DNA of 64,000 nt from NCBI GenBank assembly GCA_021927905.1, contig BLLK01000062.1:1922001-1986000 (forward strand), given 5' to 3'. Positions 40,254 through 50,632 of the stretch are shown here, piece by piece. Origin of the DNA: Chaetoceros tenuissimus (lineage: Eukaryota; Bacillariophyta; Thalassiosirophyceae; Chaetocerotales; Chaetocerotaceae). Numbering within the stretch: position 1 is the first letter of the stretch; each line of letters opens with the position of its first letter. A program made the translations under genes and the position numbers. The notes beneath the pieces were generated by a model that saw nothing but the letters and a program-made list of their open reading frames with translations, was not told where the DNA came from and ran no database searches.

Positions 40254-41807
40254 ATGCCGCGTATTCCTCATCAGCCGCTGCAAATACAGCGACCAAGATA
40301 TGATCCTTATCAAGATTCGGACGAGGAGTCATCCGTATACTCATCTCAATATTCGTATTCGCAATCGTCAATACCATCACGATCGGGATCTCTCTCCATG
40401 TCTATTTCATCACGTCAAGAAGTACAGCGCCTCATGAGAAACCGAGATGCTGTCTTGATTGCTGAATTACAACTGGAAGAGGAGCGCAAGAGAGGACGGT
40501 GGATGTTACTGAGTTGTTTTCTTTTAGGTTGTTTCTGTATGATACTGTTTCGAGATCGATGGCCGGATGATTTAAGATCTGCCATGATTGAATACTTGAG
40601 TGATGATAGGACAAACAAGAATCAAGGTGGAGGTTCTTATAATCGTGATCCTGAAGTAGATACATTCATCAACTCTCATAGTGATGGTGAGAAAAAGAAA
40701 AAGAAGGCTGCACAGCTAACGCAATATTCAAGAGATGATCCTGCTTCTGGTACCAGTACATACATCGCAGAAGAAATGTACAAGACAAATCAAAAGGGTG
40801 ATGGATCAAAAAGTCAAAATGCACAAGATAAGTCGACAGAAGAAACAAAAATTATTCCTGACCCACCGAAGGAGCAATTATCAGAACAAAAAGAAGCAGC
40901 TTTGATGGAAGAGCTTGAACAACATTTAGATAACTTGTCCAAATTTCTGAAATGGAATCTTCCATATCAATCTAGTCGTGATCTAGCTGTGTTTTGGGCA
41001 GTCCCTAATTCGGGAGCAGCCTACGTGGACGATGTCCTAGGAAAGTGCTATGGTTTGGTGCAAGCTGCTGATCATCTCTCTGTCATGAAAGGTCACGAGG
41101 AAGATAAGATCCTTAATGTGGTTACAGAAGATACCGGCAAGAAATATGTGAATGTCAACCTTGGCGATGTCAAGGGCATCAAGAGAGCGAAGCAGCTGCG
41201 GTTGGCGACGTCAAATGTTGCGAATTTAGTGAGATCGCCATATGTTTATGAAATTGCTGCACTATTTACGGATAGTGCAAGATATGCCAAATGTTTTACA
41301 ATGATTCGAGACCCTATTGATCGTGCCGTTGACGTATTCCGCAAGTTGAAGGCTACCTCCTCTAATGAAATCTTTAAGCAAATGACTTTAGAAGAGTATG
41401 CCAAGAGTGGCTTTATTGAAGACAATTGGATGGTGAGAGTATTGTCAAATGAAATGAATGAAGATGTTGGCGAGCACCATTTGGATCTTGCTAGACATGT
41501 TCTAGGTCGAAAGTGTCTCATTGGACTCACTGAAAGGTTTGAGGATAGCATCAAGAGATTCTCAAATTATTTTGATTGGGGCAAGGATATTGAACAAGTC
41601 AATCTAGACATGTGCCAGTCTGATTTTGAGGTCTTCAAACACGTTGAAAATAAGAACCTTTCTGGAGTTGACAATGGTGGAATAAATAAAAAAGATTATG
41701 CAGAGGGTACAGAACTTTATAATTTGTTGAAGGCTAAGAATGAGCTCGACTTTCAACTGTATAAATATGCAGAAAGTCTCTACGGTCGTCAATCACTCTA
41801 CAGTTGA
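40254..41807 (+). CDS. Type II membrane sulfotransferase-like protein B (diverged paralogue)
   Basis: A 517-residue protein with the same plan as its neighbour: cytosolic Ser/Tyr-rich tail, one membrane span (WMLLSCFLLGCFCMILF), acidic/Lys-rich stalk, and the same C-terminal domain. Paired segments: FWAVPNSGAAYVDDVLGKCY against the first loop, KYVNVNLGDVKGIKRAKQL, KCFTMIRDPIDRAVDVFRKL, and DNWMVRVLSNEM with CLIGLTERFEDSIKRFSNYF. The Thr/Ser of the first loop and the Ser of the second (Asp here) are changed, so catalysis by the usual PAPS mechanism is doubtful. Likely Golgi-located; function unknown. Confidence 0.7.
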   Translation: MPRIPHQPLQIQRPRYDPYQDSDEESSVYSSQYSYSQSSIPSRSGSLSMSISSRQEVQRLMRNRDAVLIAELQLEEERKRGRWMLLSCFLLGCFCMILFRDRWPDDLRSAMIEYLSDDRTNKNQGGGSYNRDPEVDTFINSHSDGEKKKKKAAQLTQYSRDDPASGTSTYIAEEMYKTNQKGDGSKSQNAQDKSTEETKIIPDPPKEQLSEQKEAALMEELEQHLDNLSKFLKWNLPYQSSRDLAVFWAVPNSGAAYVDDVLGKCYGLVQAADHLSVMKGHEEDKILNVVTEDTGKKYVNVNLGDVKGIKRAKQLRLATSNVANLVRSPYVYEIAALFTDSARYAKCFTMIRDPIDRAVDVFRKLKATSSNEIFKQMTLEEYAKSGFIEDNWMVRVLSNEMNEDVGEHHLDLARHVLGRKCLIGLTERFEDSIKRFSNYFDWGKDIEQVNLDMCQSDFEVFKHVENKNLSGVDNGGINKKDYAEGTELYNLLKAKNELDFQLYKYAESLYGRQSLYS

Positions 41808-41874
41808 TCAATCTATTACATCAGGTGCACATTAGTTTGAATCTATAATTTATAATAGTTATAACAAAGTCTTT

Positions 41875-42663
41875 TTAAACTGGAGGAGGTAGAACGCCTG
41901 CTTGGTCTTTGATACTATCAACAAAACTCTCGAGTGCCTTTGCTGCTGGGTTAGTTGGAAATAAGATGCAACTCGCAAAGAAGGTGTTTACGCCTAGAAA
42001 ACTTGCCCAACCTGTCAACAAATCTTGGCGTCCCTGTTTGACAGTCTTGATAAAAGCTTGCTCATCAAAGTTACTTTTTGCAACTGATCTACGTCCAAAG
42101 ATTCCTCCCGAAGTTGTAGTTGATGTGGACACATCACCTCCAGTCCACTCGGCTATCTTTGCTTCACAAACATCTCTTTCAGCATACTTGGCCCCACCTG
42201 CGAGGGCTACGAAAACAGAGTCTGCAGCAGGCCCTTCTGATGCTCTCGTTGCTGCGAGAAAATCTTCATATGTCAACCACTTCTCAACGCAGTTTTCTCT
42301 TTCTTCATCATAATTTGCCTTGTCTTGAACTGCTTGCTCGCCTTCACCACCCCATGCACGATGTCTGGGACGTGCGTTTCCCTTTCTTCTTGGAGGTCCA
42401 GTCCAACCAAGATCAGCAGTCGACTTGATAGAACGTGCAATAGATGCTGCAGAGCTCATGATTTCATCAGCTGGTTCCTCTTCAAATGCTCCTCCTGTGA
42501 AAATTGATTCGAGAATATTTCCACTGCCGCTTTTTGGCGCATCAAATTGCGGTGGCCTTTCACCATGTAGTTTCGTTGAAATGGATCGACTTGACGGAGA
42601 AGTGACAAATGCCCCAGCCTCTCTTGAGATCATCAGACATACAAGTGATAGTGATAATTTCAT
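41875..42663 (-). CDS. Hypothetical plastid-targeted protein
   Basis: A 262-residue protein with a signal peptide ending EAGAFVTSPSSRS, a clear AF-type plastid cleavage site, followed by a Ser/Arg-rich transit segment. The mature part has GWTGPPRRKGNARPRHRAWG, ENCVEKWLTYEDFLAATRA and a late hydrophobic stretch WASFLGVNTFFASCILF that may be a membrane anchor. No family recognised. It converges on the paralogue B gene with 67 bp between. Confidence 0.65.
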   Translation of the reverse strand: MKLSLSLVCLMISREAGAFVTSPSSRSISTKLHGERPPQFDAPKSGSGNILESIFTGGAFEEEPADEIMSSAASIARSIKSTADLGWTGPPRRKGNARPRHRAWGGEGEQAVQDKANYDEERENCVEKWLTYEDFLAATRASEGPAADSVFVALAGGAKYAERDVCEAKIAEWTGGDVSTSTTTSGGIFGRRSVAKSNFDEQAFIKTVKQGRQDLLTGWASFLGVNTFFASCILFPTNPAAKALESFVDSIKDQAGVLPPPV

Positions 42664-42938
42664 TTTGTAATTATATTCTTGTGAGATATCTGGGAACCTG
42701 TGAACTGAAGTGAAAATGTAATGATGAACCTTGGATCTTTTTCCAATCTCGGTCGCATGTTGAAGTGTGACGTAATTTCAACAATAGAGGACCCTACCTT
42801 CTTCATCAATTGACGATACTAATTGACTTCAATGTAACAACTCACCTCTCGTCATTGTTGAAACATAAATTAGTGATGAGATATGTATGGTTCTAATAAT
42901 GTATTCCCTATCTAAATTCACAACCTTGCATCGACGAT

Positions 42939-44672
42939 ATGGACTTATTCCAAAGGGCAAAGAAAGCTCATTATGTGGTCACGTGTAGATCAATTAGAAA
43001 TGTACTCTACGAATGTGCTGCAGAGAGCCTTCGAAAACTAGTAATCAACAAGACAAAGGACAAAGAAGAACAACCTACTGAATTAGTGATAAATAAAGAC
43101 GACATCGATAAGGTGAATGCAGTAGCTATGCGGATTGGTCGTAAATGGGCTTCGAAAATGATGCTAGATGATCAGTTTCTGGAATATAAGCAGCTTTTAG
43201 ATCTGGTTTTATCAAATGGTCATTTTTTAGATGTGGATTATCAAGACGACTTGACTTCATTTTTTACGGATGTACTCTTATTGAATGATCACGAGATACA
43301 AGATGAAGAAAACGATGAAAGAAATTTGGAAGACTCGGATAAAATTCAAGGTGATGTAGTCAATGAAGAATTAAACGCTGAAGAAGATTCACATGTTGAA
43401 AATACAAGTACAGAAGAAGAAATATCTGTCGAAGGCATTAAACGTTCAATACCGTATGCAACTTTACTGCGTTTAGGTCAAACCGACCCATGCAACTTGT
43501 CTTCTTCGAGAGATGTGCTTCAAAATGGGACATCAGATCACTGGCACCCCTTGCCAAATCTAGATTCACAATCATCATCTCTTGTTCATATTCCAAATCC
43601 ATCTCTGCTGCCAGAAAACAAAGTACAAAAGATTGATGAGGATCAAGTCTTTGGAAGACCTGCATTACATCCTCCAAAACCACTAGATCGTACTCTACAA
43701 AGCAAAATGATGGACAAATTGGCCAACATGAATCATGTTGTTTGGCAATATCCTTGGGATACTATTTTGAATCTCACTTCGCAAATTGAGGATAGGCTTC
43801 ATCCATTTAAGAAGAAGAAAGAAATGGATGCAAAGACTGGCAAAATTGCGACTATTGATCTAGTTCCTCGCACCCTTCTTCGTGAAGAGGATATATGTAA
43901 TCATGAGGCAACTTCCAATGAAGGAAATGGTGATGATTCTATGAATGCCTTGAGCAATCGTCAGAGTGGTGAACCTGCTCAACCATTGATTATTCGCTCA
44001 GATGACGACGGGAACATTAGTATGATGAAAAACAAAGATATGTATAAAAATGCTTTCTCAAACTTGGACTATTTACGGAAGAAAAGGAAAATAGACTTTG
44101 GGGATAATGAGAGTAAGAAGCAACGATTGAGAAAAGAGAATGTTATCGAAAATGGAGAAGAACCTGTTGATGAAGTTGGGAGACAGCCTTCTTCCGTTGG
44201 CGAATGTACATGGACCAATGAAGAAGTACACTATCATTTAGGTCTGGATGTACGTAAGGATATTGAAAATAATTTGTTACACAAAGAAGATGAAATAATG
44301 ACTCACAGTCAAACATGTCATGGAGCATTGAAAGAGGTCGGCTCCATCCATTTGTATGAACAATATAGTGAAATTAGTCAAGACAAAATAGATCTTATAA
44401 ATAGTGCTGACAAGACCATTAGAAGAGCTCATAGAAAAGCAAAACAAGAAAGATTGTATCCAATTGTAGAGGATACAATGAAAAGATATGAAGAGGTGAA
44501 GAGCAAAGTACTGTCATTTGAATTGGATCCAAATAGTCAAGTGTCACGTCAGACTTACGAACTTGACATGATGGACTGTGTCGTTACTTTTGCATCAAAC
44601 ATAAGCACTAGAGAGGAAGAAAAACTAGCTTTTAAAAGTCTAGAAATAAGACTGTATGAACCAGAAAAGTAA
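42939..44672 (+). CDS. Hypothetical nuclear-type protein
   Basis: A 577-residue, intronless protein with no signal peptide. The first 100 residues are helical (LFQRAKKAHYVVTCRSIRNV), then a long acidic linker (EEDSHVENTSTEEEIS). A central segment YPWDTILNLTSQIEDRLHPF precedes a basic cluster (LRKKRKIDFGDNESKKQRLR) that looks like a bipartite nuclear signal, and the C-terminus is a charged coiled coil around RRAHRKAKQERLYPIVEDTM. No family recognised. Confidence 0.6.
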   Translation: MDLFQRAKKAHYVVTCRSIRNVLYECAAESLRKLVINKTKDKEEQPTELVINKDDIDKVNAVAMRIGRKWASKMMLDDQFLEYKQLLDLVLSNGHFLDVDYQDDLTSFFTDVLLLNDHEIQDEENDERNLEDSDKIQGDVVNEELNAEEDSHVENTSTEEEISVEGIKRSIPYATLLRLGQTDPCNLSSSRDVLQNGTSDHWHPLPNLDSQSSSLVHIPNPSLLPENKVQKIDEDQVFGRPALHPPKPLDRTLQSKMMDKLANMNHVVWQYPWDTILNLTSQIEDRLHPFKKKKEMDAKTGKIATIDLVPRTLLREEDICNHEATSNEGNGDDSMNALSNRQSGEPAQPLIIRSDDDGNISMMKNKDMYKNAFSNLDYLRKKRKIDFGDNESKKQRLRKENVIENGEEPVDEVGRQPSSVGECTWTNEEVHYHLGLDVRKDIENNLLHKEDEIMTHSQTCHGALKEVGSIHLYEQYSEISQDKIDLINSADKTIRRAHRKAKQERLYPIVEDTMKRYEEVKSKVLSFELDPNSQVSRQTYELDMMDCVVTFASNISTREEEKLAFKSLEIRLYEPEK

Positions 44673-44781
44673 GGTAATATAGCATTGTCAAAACAAAAAT
44701 AAACAAATACTTTTTTATATCCTATTGTTGCATCTTTTCGTGGCTTATGCGTTCAAGTTCGAATCATTTCCTATAGAGTGG

Positions 44782-46203
44782 CTAGAGCAAATACTTGCGA
44801 GTAGATGGATCGATATTGACATCAAATACATTTGTAGGGTCATCTGATTCTTGACTATAGGAAAAGGTCACATTGTTGCTGAAGCCCGAAACACTCATCA
44901 TTTCTGTGTACATTAGTTGGGGGGATGAATCATCTGTGTCTTCACTCGAGGTTGCGACCAAGACATCACAATCAACTCTTTCACTAAAAATTTTCTCATC
45001 TTCGAAATCCTCATCGTCATTGCTATAGTTTTTAGATGTGCTAGCAAGATCTTGAAGCACTTGTTCCTGGGTCACATTTTTCTCTGATGCAGCATTACAT
45101 TTACCCCCCAAACCCATACGTTTGAATAGGGATGCACCAAGAAGTCTTTCGTTTTCATTACTTTCCGTGGATTCCTCTGCATCACTTTCATCATCTTCAA
45201 CAAAGGATTCTTGAGATTTCATGAAATCCAACATGATTTGCTGCTGAGTAAGTCCACTGATTGGGAGACATTCATATGCCATACAACTGATATTTTTCCC
45301 AATCAAATCGTCCAGTGGCGACTTTCTTCGGATTTCGTTTGCATTAATGTGTGACTTCGAAGCGTCCTTGACCTTTGAAGTTTGGATCAGAATGCTCAGA
45401 ATCGCATCGTCATCTAGACGATAACTTCTATGTGGATCACCTTTAAAGGATACAGCTTTCATAGGCTTCTGTTTCATCTTTTCGTACTTTTTCTTCATCT
45501 TCTTGCCTTGAATTTGGCACTTGGCTTTGCCAATTGCATACCTTGAAGTCTTGATAGGAAGATTTGCTTGCATACTATTGGTTTCGGTTCCTGTAAAATG
45601 CACTGTACATGTACCTACTGTAATCATTTCCTTGCCCCTCATGAGGCTAATGTTGAGAGTCAAAGATTCTGTAGTGTACATTAAAGTTTGAGTCTCATTC
45701 GTCTGTACATCTCTTAGAGATTCAATGGTTTTTGAATTCATTTTACGAACAAAGGTGGTCGTTGAAGTTGCAGGTCCAGAAGTATCAAAATCAGCTGGCC
45801 AAAGAGCCATCATACCTATCTTATTACCACGTCTCTTTGTTCCAGTGTGTAGTTCAATAGGTAGACTAGGAATATGAGATGCAATAACTGTCTTTTCTTT
45901 TGCTTGAACTTCGTGAAATCCAGTGACCACTGCAAAGACTGGCTCGTTTCCGACGAGATTGGATTTTCCAGATTTAATCTTTTTTGTTTCTTTTGAAGTT
46001 GTCTCTAGAATAATTCCATTTGTCAAACCTAGCAACTGTATTTTGATTTCCATCTCATCCTGATTATCTTTATCTACTTTTGATGTTGATTTCACATCAT
46101 CTAAACTATGTCTATTGCATTGCAGCTCGTCGTCACCATGCTTTGAGATCATTTTCACAAGAGGTGATGTAGAGTTCAACTTGATACTTTCTAGCACTCC
46201 CAT
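44782..46203 (-). CDS. Hypothetical protein with a possible C2-like N-terminal domain
   Basis: A 473-residue protein. Residues about 50-240 alternate short beta-like strands (MEIKIQLLGLTNGIILE, LTLNISLMRGKEMITVGTC, TVHFTGTETNSMQANLPI) as in N-terminal C2-like folds. A basic cluster (KKMKKKYEKMKQK) follows, and the C-terminal 200 residues are acidic and Ser-rich. It converges with the hypothetical gene at 42939. Family uncertain; no membrane span or signal peptide. Confidence 0.5.
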   Translation of the reverse strand: MGVLESIKLNSTSPLVKMISKHGDDELQCNRHSLDDVKSTSKVDKDNQDEMEIKIQLLGLTNGIILETTSKETKKIKSGKSNLVGNEPVFAVVTGFHEVQAKEKTVIASHIPSLPIELHTGTKRRGNKIGMMALWPADFDTSGPATSTTTFVRKMNSKTIESLRDVQTNETQTLMYTTESLTLNISLMRGKEMITVGTCTVHFTGTETNSMQANLPIKTSRYAIGKAKCQIQGKKMKKKYEKMKQKPMKAVSFKGDPHRSYRLDDDAILSILIQTSKVKDASKSHINANEIRRKSPLDDLIGKNISCMAYECLPISGLTQQQIMLDFMKSQESFVEDDESDAEESTESNENERLLGASLFKRMGLGGKCNAASEKNVTQEQVLQDLASTSKNYSNDDEDFEDEKIFSERVDCDVLVATSSEDTDDSSPQLMYTEMMSVSGFSNNVTFSYSQESDDPTNVFDVNIDPSTRKYLL

Positions 46204-46605
46204 CTCGTAGTTGGAAGTATGATCAGTGTAGTGTGGAAGGAATAAAGCAGTTCTAGATATGAGACTATGAAGACACTTATTCTCGTGGGAATAATCCTTG
46301 TCTATGAACTTTATGAAAATACATCAATCCAAAATCACAAAAGAAAATTGAAAATCGATCGCCAAAAGACACCTTTGGAAAAGGTGACGATTTTTGTAGC
46401 CGTTTTGGCTGACGGTTTTTCCTTCCTGTCTTCTCTCCCTTTCTTTTGAAATTGACGTCATATTTCAATGTGAATGTTGTTTCCTCTTTCGAGTTCATGT
46501 TTGAACTTGACTCAAATTCACACACATTACAACTAGTGGTTGAAGCCATTACAGTTAATCATTTTGATTCAATCTACCAAACCAAAGGTCCCCATAGTAA
46601 AAGAA
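46204..46605. promoter_or_regulatory. Divergent spacer
   Basis: About 400 bp between the minus-strand hypothetical gene and the plus-strand plastid gene. In-frame ATG at 46540 precedes the chosen start but gives a non-signal N-terminus. Confidence 0.4.
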
Positions 46606-48234
46606 ATGGTATACTACAAAAGGGTTTCAGTGGCAAGTGTGCTGTTGGCCTCTGCAGTATCTACAGAAGCATTTACATGTCAGGCTCACATATGCTGCCA
46701 GTCGTACGTTAGCACCACACAACATATTATACCTCTTCACATGACAATAGACGAGAATAACGAAAATGAAAACGAAGAGCAAAAACTTCCAATCATTGAC
46801 TATGCAGAACTGGAAGAAATTCAAATGACTGAAGAAGAATTGGCGCGAGAGGTGCATCTGTACAAATTACGTACACAAATCGACAGCATTTTGAATGATC
46901 CAGATGGAGCCCCATTTGACCTAGGCACTGAACTCAAGAAGGTAACTGGAGGTATATCTCCTGCTTTACCACCTGATTCCCCCGAGATGGCGATCGAACA
47001 AAATTTACATGAAGTTGAGAGTCAAATGTATGAAGCCGTGAACAAGAAAGATTATGAAACAGCTCAAAAGAAAAAGGAAGAGCTGAGCAGGATGCACATT
47101 GACGATGTAGGCAGTGTGCTTCAAGTGAATTCGGCTTTTTACAGAGCCTTTTCCAATAAAGACTATGAAGCTATGCAAGCTGTTTGGCTTCATGATGCCA
47201 GTGCTTTCTGTATCCATCCGTCTTCTGCTCCATTGATTGGGGCCAAGAATGTTTTGAACAGCTGGAAGGAAATGTTTGCTGGTGGCAACGAAGCTTTCCA
47301 AAAGAACAAAATAGAACCTACAAATATAAGACTTTCAGTAAAAGGAACTTCTGCAATCATTACCTGCGATGAAGAAGTTTACACCAAAAGATTCGTAAGA
47401 GGTAAGAAGAGAGTTGGGGAAGAGGGAAAGAATGGTATGGAACAAGTGAATAAACTTGTGACTACGAATATTTTTAGAAAGGTTGATGGAAAGTGGTATA
47501 TGGTTCATCATCATGCAACTTGGCATCATGAAAGTGAAGCCTCCAAGAAGGCACTGAAGGCACAAATTGGGTCAAAGCCAAAGTCGAATGAAAATGGAAG
47601 TGCCTCACTCGAGGAACTCCTTGGAATTCCTGGTCATGAAGGGCTTGGTGGAGACAAGGAATCATCTGCCAAGAAAGGTCCAGCTCGCAAGGTTTTCCGT
47701 GGAAGTTTGAGCGATCTTCTTGGAGGAGGCTTGGGAGATATTCTTGGCGAAGGTGGAGACTCATCAGATAATGCTTCTTCTGACGATGGAGAAATGGGAA
47801 TTGAAAGCATCATCATTCGCAGTGAAGATTTGAATCTTGGAGGTGATGGAATTGGAAGTGGTAATAGAAGCGATGACGACGATGATGATGATAGCGCTAA
47901 GAAAGGTGCAATCCCTGTCAATGCTGTACCATCGCCTTCAGACTCAAAGCCTCAACCAAAAGATTCCATTCGCCAAAGTTGTATTAAAGCATTGAGGAAA
48001 CTTGCAAGCGAAGGTGCAATTTCACAGAAACATAAAAGGATGCTTTTGACCGATATTATTGTTAAAAGCGCAGAGGGTGATTATTCCATGGTAGAGGTTG
48101 CTTTTGACTTACTCTGTAATGAGAGTGAGGACTCAAATGCAGGACAGGAAGATTTTGTTGAGCAGTGCAAAGTTTTTGCCGCAACGCTTCCTGAAATCCC
48201 TATATCAATGGGCACGTCTGAGCGTCAGCAGTAG
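46606..48234 (+). CDS. Plastid-targeted UVR-motif plus SnoaL/NTF2-like domain protein
   Basis: Starting at the ATG of 46606 gives 542 residues with a proper leader (VSVASVLLASAVSTEAFTCQ, an EAF plastid site); the upstream ATG would bury it. A UVR motif follows (LHEVESQMYEAVNKKDYETA then QKKKEELSRM), then an NTF2/SnoaL-type domain: VNSAFYRAFSNKDYEAMQAV, DASAFCIHPSSAPLIGAKNV, and FRKVDGKWYMVHHHATWH. The rest is Gly/Ser/Asp-rich (GGGLGDILGEGGDSSDN, a run of eight aspartates) and ends in a helical segment SCIKALRKLASEGAISQ. UVR motifs mediate protein contacts in Clp adaptors and UvrB/C; here a plastid proteostasis or binding role is only an inference. Confidence 0.72.
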   Translation: MVYYKRVSVASVLLASAVSTEAFTCQAHICCQSYVSTTQHIIPLHMTIDENNENENEEQKLPIIDYAELEEIQMTEEELAREVHLYKLRTQIDSILNDPDGAPFDLGTELKKVTGGISPALPPDSPEMAIEQNLHEVESQMYEAVNKKDYETAQKKKEELSRMHIDDVGSVLQVNSAFYRAFSNKDYEAMQAVWLHDASAFCIHPSSAPLIGAKNVLNSWKEMFAGGNEAFQKNKIEPTNIRLSVKGTSAIITCDEEVYTKRFVRGKKRVGEEGKNGMEQVNKLVTTNIFRKVDGKWYMVHHHATWHHESEASKKALKAQIGSKPKSNENGSASLEELLGIPGHEGLGGDKESSAKKGPARKVFRGSLSDLLGGGLGDILGEGGDSSDNASSDDGEMGIESIIIRSEDLNLGGDGIGSGNRSDDDDDDDSAKKGAIPVNAVPSPSDSKPQPKDSIRQSCIKALRKLASEGAISQKHKRMLLTDIIVKSAEGDYSMVEVAFDLLCNESEDSNAGQEDFVEQCKVFAATLPEIPISMGTSERQQ

Positions 48235-48562
48235 AACATTACATGCTTGTATTTTAAATAAAGTAACGATTTCTAGGCTAGAGTTTAAGTTTTAATTTAT
48301 TTACTTACATATACCATTACCTACGTACACCTTCTGGAAATAGAGGATGATTTTGTCTACGAATCAGGCTAATGTAATCATTTTTCATAAATATTTTGTC
48401 TGAAAGGTGGCTAAGTTGGTCAAATTTCTTCTCCCTTTGACATTTAGAAACTGTCAAAATCAAGGAAATTTTCCTCAACGCTCGTTTGCGAACGAAATAC
48501 AATTCTAAATTGTATTTGTTTTCTTCACTATCAATACAACTATTCTCCTCTGTCCGTGAAAA
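48235..48562. other. Intergenic stretch
   Basis: About 330 bp, non-coding by appearance. A minus-strand frame at 48317-48586 lacks any family feature. Confidence 0.4.
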
Positions 48563-49609
48563 ATGAGTTTCTGCAATCCTGATCAAATGGCATTCTGTAA
48601 TCCAGAGGGATTTCTGGGTGGCATGGACGAGATCATGAAAGAAGTTAGGAATGAATTGGATGAAGGTTTACAAGTGAATGGGAAAGAGTCAACTCTAAAA
48701 GATAGATTTGTAAATACAGCAGAAATCGCAGCTGACGTTGCGAACTTTGCGGTTGATGGCTCGCATCAGACAGGGAAAATGTTTAGGTCTGCTAGTGTGG
48801 CTATTCGTAATCCAAAAATAACTTTCGAGATGTCAAAACGGGGATTTCTATCACAGCGGACTCTAACAGCAAATGAGGAGGATTCGAGAGAAGTACCTGA
48901 AGGTGTCAAAGGGGTTGGAATTTACAGTAGAGACCTCGACCATGAGGAAGACTCTGGAATTGACGAGGAGTTAGAAGAAGAACTGGAAGGAGAAAAGATA
49001 GAAGACAAAGATGAAGATGATGAAGAAGAAGAAGAAGAAGATTTGAAGGTGGTAGAAAAACGAACAGAGTTCGGTGATGAAGTTGTAGATTACTCAGAAA
49101 AGACCACTCTCTATAAATTTGCTGAAAAGAGAAACTGGAGTGCAGTATTAGATGTATTGGATTCTAGACCGAAAGAAGCAAAAACTTATGTGCAAAGATT
49201 TCATGTCAAGGATCCAACAAAACTTGCATGGAGGATGTTACCAATGCATGCAATTTGTTACCCGGAAGTAAAGAAAGGGGACGATGGTGAAGCTATTCAA
49301 GATGGTATTAGAGGATCATATGATGTTATCAAGAAATTTATTGAAGTATACCCTGAAGGATTGCAGAAGAAAGATGATCAAGGAATGCTTCCTTTTCATC
49401 ATGCAGCAAGGAACTGTGCAGACCCGGCCATTATTGACTTGATGTATCATGCGTATACCGAATCTCTAGCAGTTCAAGATAATAAGGGTCGTACTCCAAT
49501 CAAACTTGCTCAGAAGTCCAGAGCAATAAATAAGAAAAAAATTCTTGCTCATTTGATTAATTTGAAAATAAGAGAGAATGACAAGAATTTAGAGGAAGCA
49601 AGCATCTGA
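48563..49609 (+). CDS. Ankyrin-repeat-like protein
   Basis: A 348-residue protein. The first 30 residues repeat a short motif (CNPDQMAFCNPEGF). A very acidic stretch near residues 130-165 includes a GAA run (DDEEEEEEDL). The C-terminal half has helix-loop-helix units typical of diatom ankyrin proteins: LYKFAEKRNWSAVLDVLDSR, LPMHAICYPEVK, DVIKKFIEVYPEGLQKKDDQ then GMLPFHHAARN, and AVQDNKGRTPIKLAQKS. Such units serve as protein-binding scaffolds; partner unknown. Confidence 0.75.
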   Translation: MSFCNPDQMAFCNPEGFLGGMDEIMKEVRNELDEGLQVNGKESTLKDRFVNTAEIAADVANFAVDGSHQTGKMFRSASVAIRNPKITFEMSKRGFLSQRTLTANEEDSREVPEGVKGVGIYSRDLDHEEDSGIDEELEEELEGEKIEDKDEDDEEEEEEDLKVVEKRTEFGDEVVDYSEKTTLYKFAEKRNWSAVLDVLDSRPKEAKTYVQRFHVKDPTKLAWRMLPMHAICYPEVKKGDDGEAIQDGIRGSYDVIKKFIEVYPEGLQKKDDQGMLPFHHAARNCADPAIIDLMYHAYTESLAVQDNKGRTPIKLAQKSRAINKKKILAHLINLKIRENDKNLEEASI

Positions 49610-50053
49610 TAAATGAGAAAGCTAAAGAAACCTCATTTCCACGGTATAAAATATAGTTAAAATCATGGGAATACTCGTAAAAGAAATCAGAATAATAAGA
49701 TATATATATATATGTTCATGTCAAAATTGGCAAAAGTTCCAAATGATGATACGTAAAAAATAAAGTAACGTTTCATTTTGATAGAAGTAATGAAAAGTAC
49801 AAATAATACAGATTCTCAAACATGCAGATGAGGATGATAGGGATGGCGTACTATGCACTCTTTCATCTATCCGAACAAAGTAAAAGTAAGTGAGTACTAA
49901 AACGTTACCTAAACCCTAACCGCCCGATAACATACATACTGGACATGTACATACGTACGAGTAAATCTCATTCCTTTTTTGTTTTTTTGTTGCATTCAAC
50001 TGCTTATTATCTCCATCATATTAAAGTCTCCCTTAATCTGATTGAATCAGACG
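49610..50053. other. Intergenic stretch with a short AT microsatellite
   Basis: AT-rich, with a run of alternating TA near 49700. It holds the presumed promoter of the small gene at 50054. Confidence 0.4.
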
Positions 50054-50632
50054 ATGCTTTTCCTTAATCTAATAGTGACTTCAATCCTTGTATGCGCAAC
50101 TGTGTCACTCAGCTTTGAAATCTATGCCTTTTCTTCAAGATGCAACCATAGCATCATCACTGGCGAAAAGAGTCATTCAAAATACAATTACAACAATTTT
50201 GATTTCCATAAAACAAAAAGAACAAGTAATGCAAACATCATTCTCCTTTCAAAGAAGGATGATGAGACTGACCAATATGATACCACGACACAGCCAACAA
50301 TTCCAGATGAATTTGACTCACTGGAAAATATTTTAGACCGAGCTCGGAAACGTAAAATGATTATGCTTCCATATCAAATACAAGCAATCACAAGTAAATC
50401 ACTTATACCATTGAATAAAAAGCGAACCATTAATTTAAACATTGGCGAGACGATTTTAATTTTAATTGGAATCAAGTTGGGATCATATGGCTTTGGTATA
50501 GGATATACGATTGGAAAAGCAAGTCAAAATTGGGTAAGAGTGAAGTTAGGAAGTGGCAATCTACTACTTGCTGAATTGTGGACAGATAGTCTTGCCATCA
50601 GTATGGATGTTATCTGTAATAATCTGTTTTAA
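50054..50632 (+). CDS. Hypothetical protein with signal-type leader and glycine-rich membrane segment
   Basis: From the ATG at 50054 the protein is 192 residues. The leader (MLFLNLIVTSILVCATVSLS) is hydrophobic; mature residues are Lys/Asn-rich, then LENILDRARKRKMIMLPYQI and a Gly-rich hydrophobic stretch GETILILIGIKLGSYGFGIG. A good donor (GTAAGAG) sits right after KASQNW at about 50536, so the last 30 residues may instead be intron and the true end may lie further right. No family recognised. Confidence 0.5.
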   Translation: MLFLNLIVTSILVCATVSLSFEIYAFSSRCNHSIITGEKSHSKYNYNNFDFHKTKRTSNANIILLSKKDDETDQYDTTTQPTIPDEFDSLENILDRARKRKMIMLPYQIQAITSKSLIPLNKKRTINLNIGETILILIGIKLGSYGFGIGYTIGKASQNWVRVKLGSGNLLLAELWTDSLAISMDVICNNLF

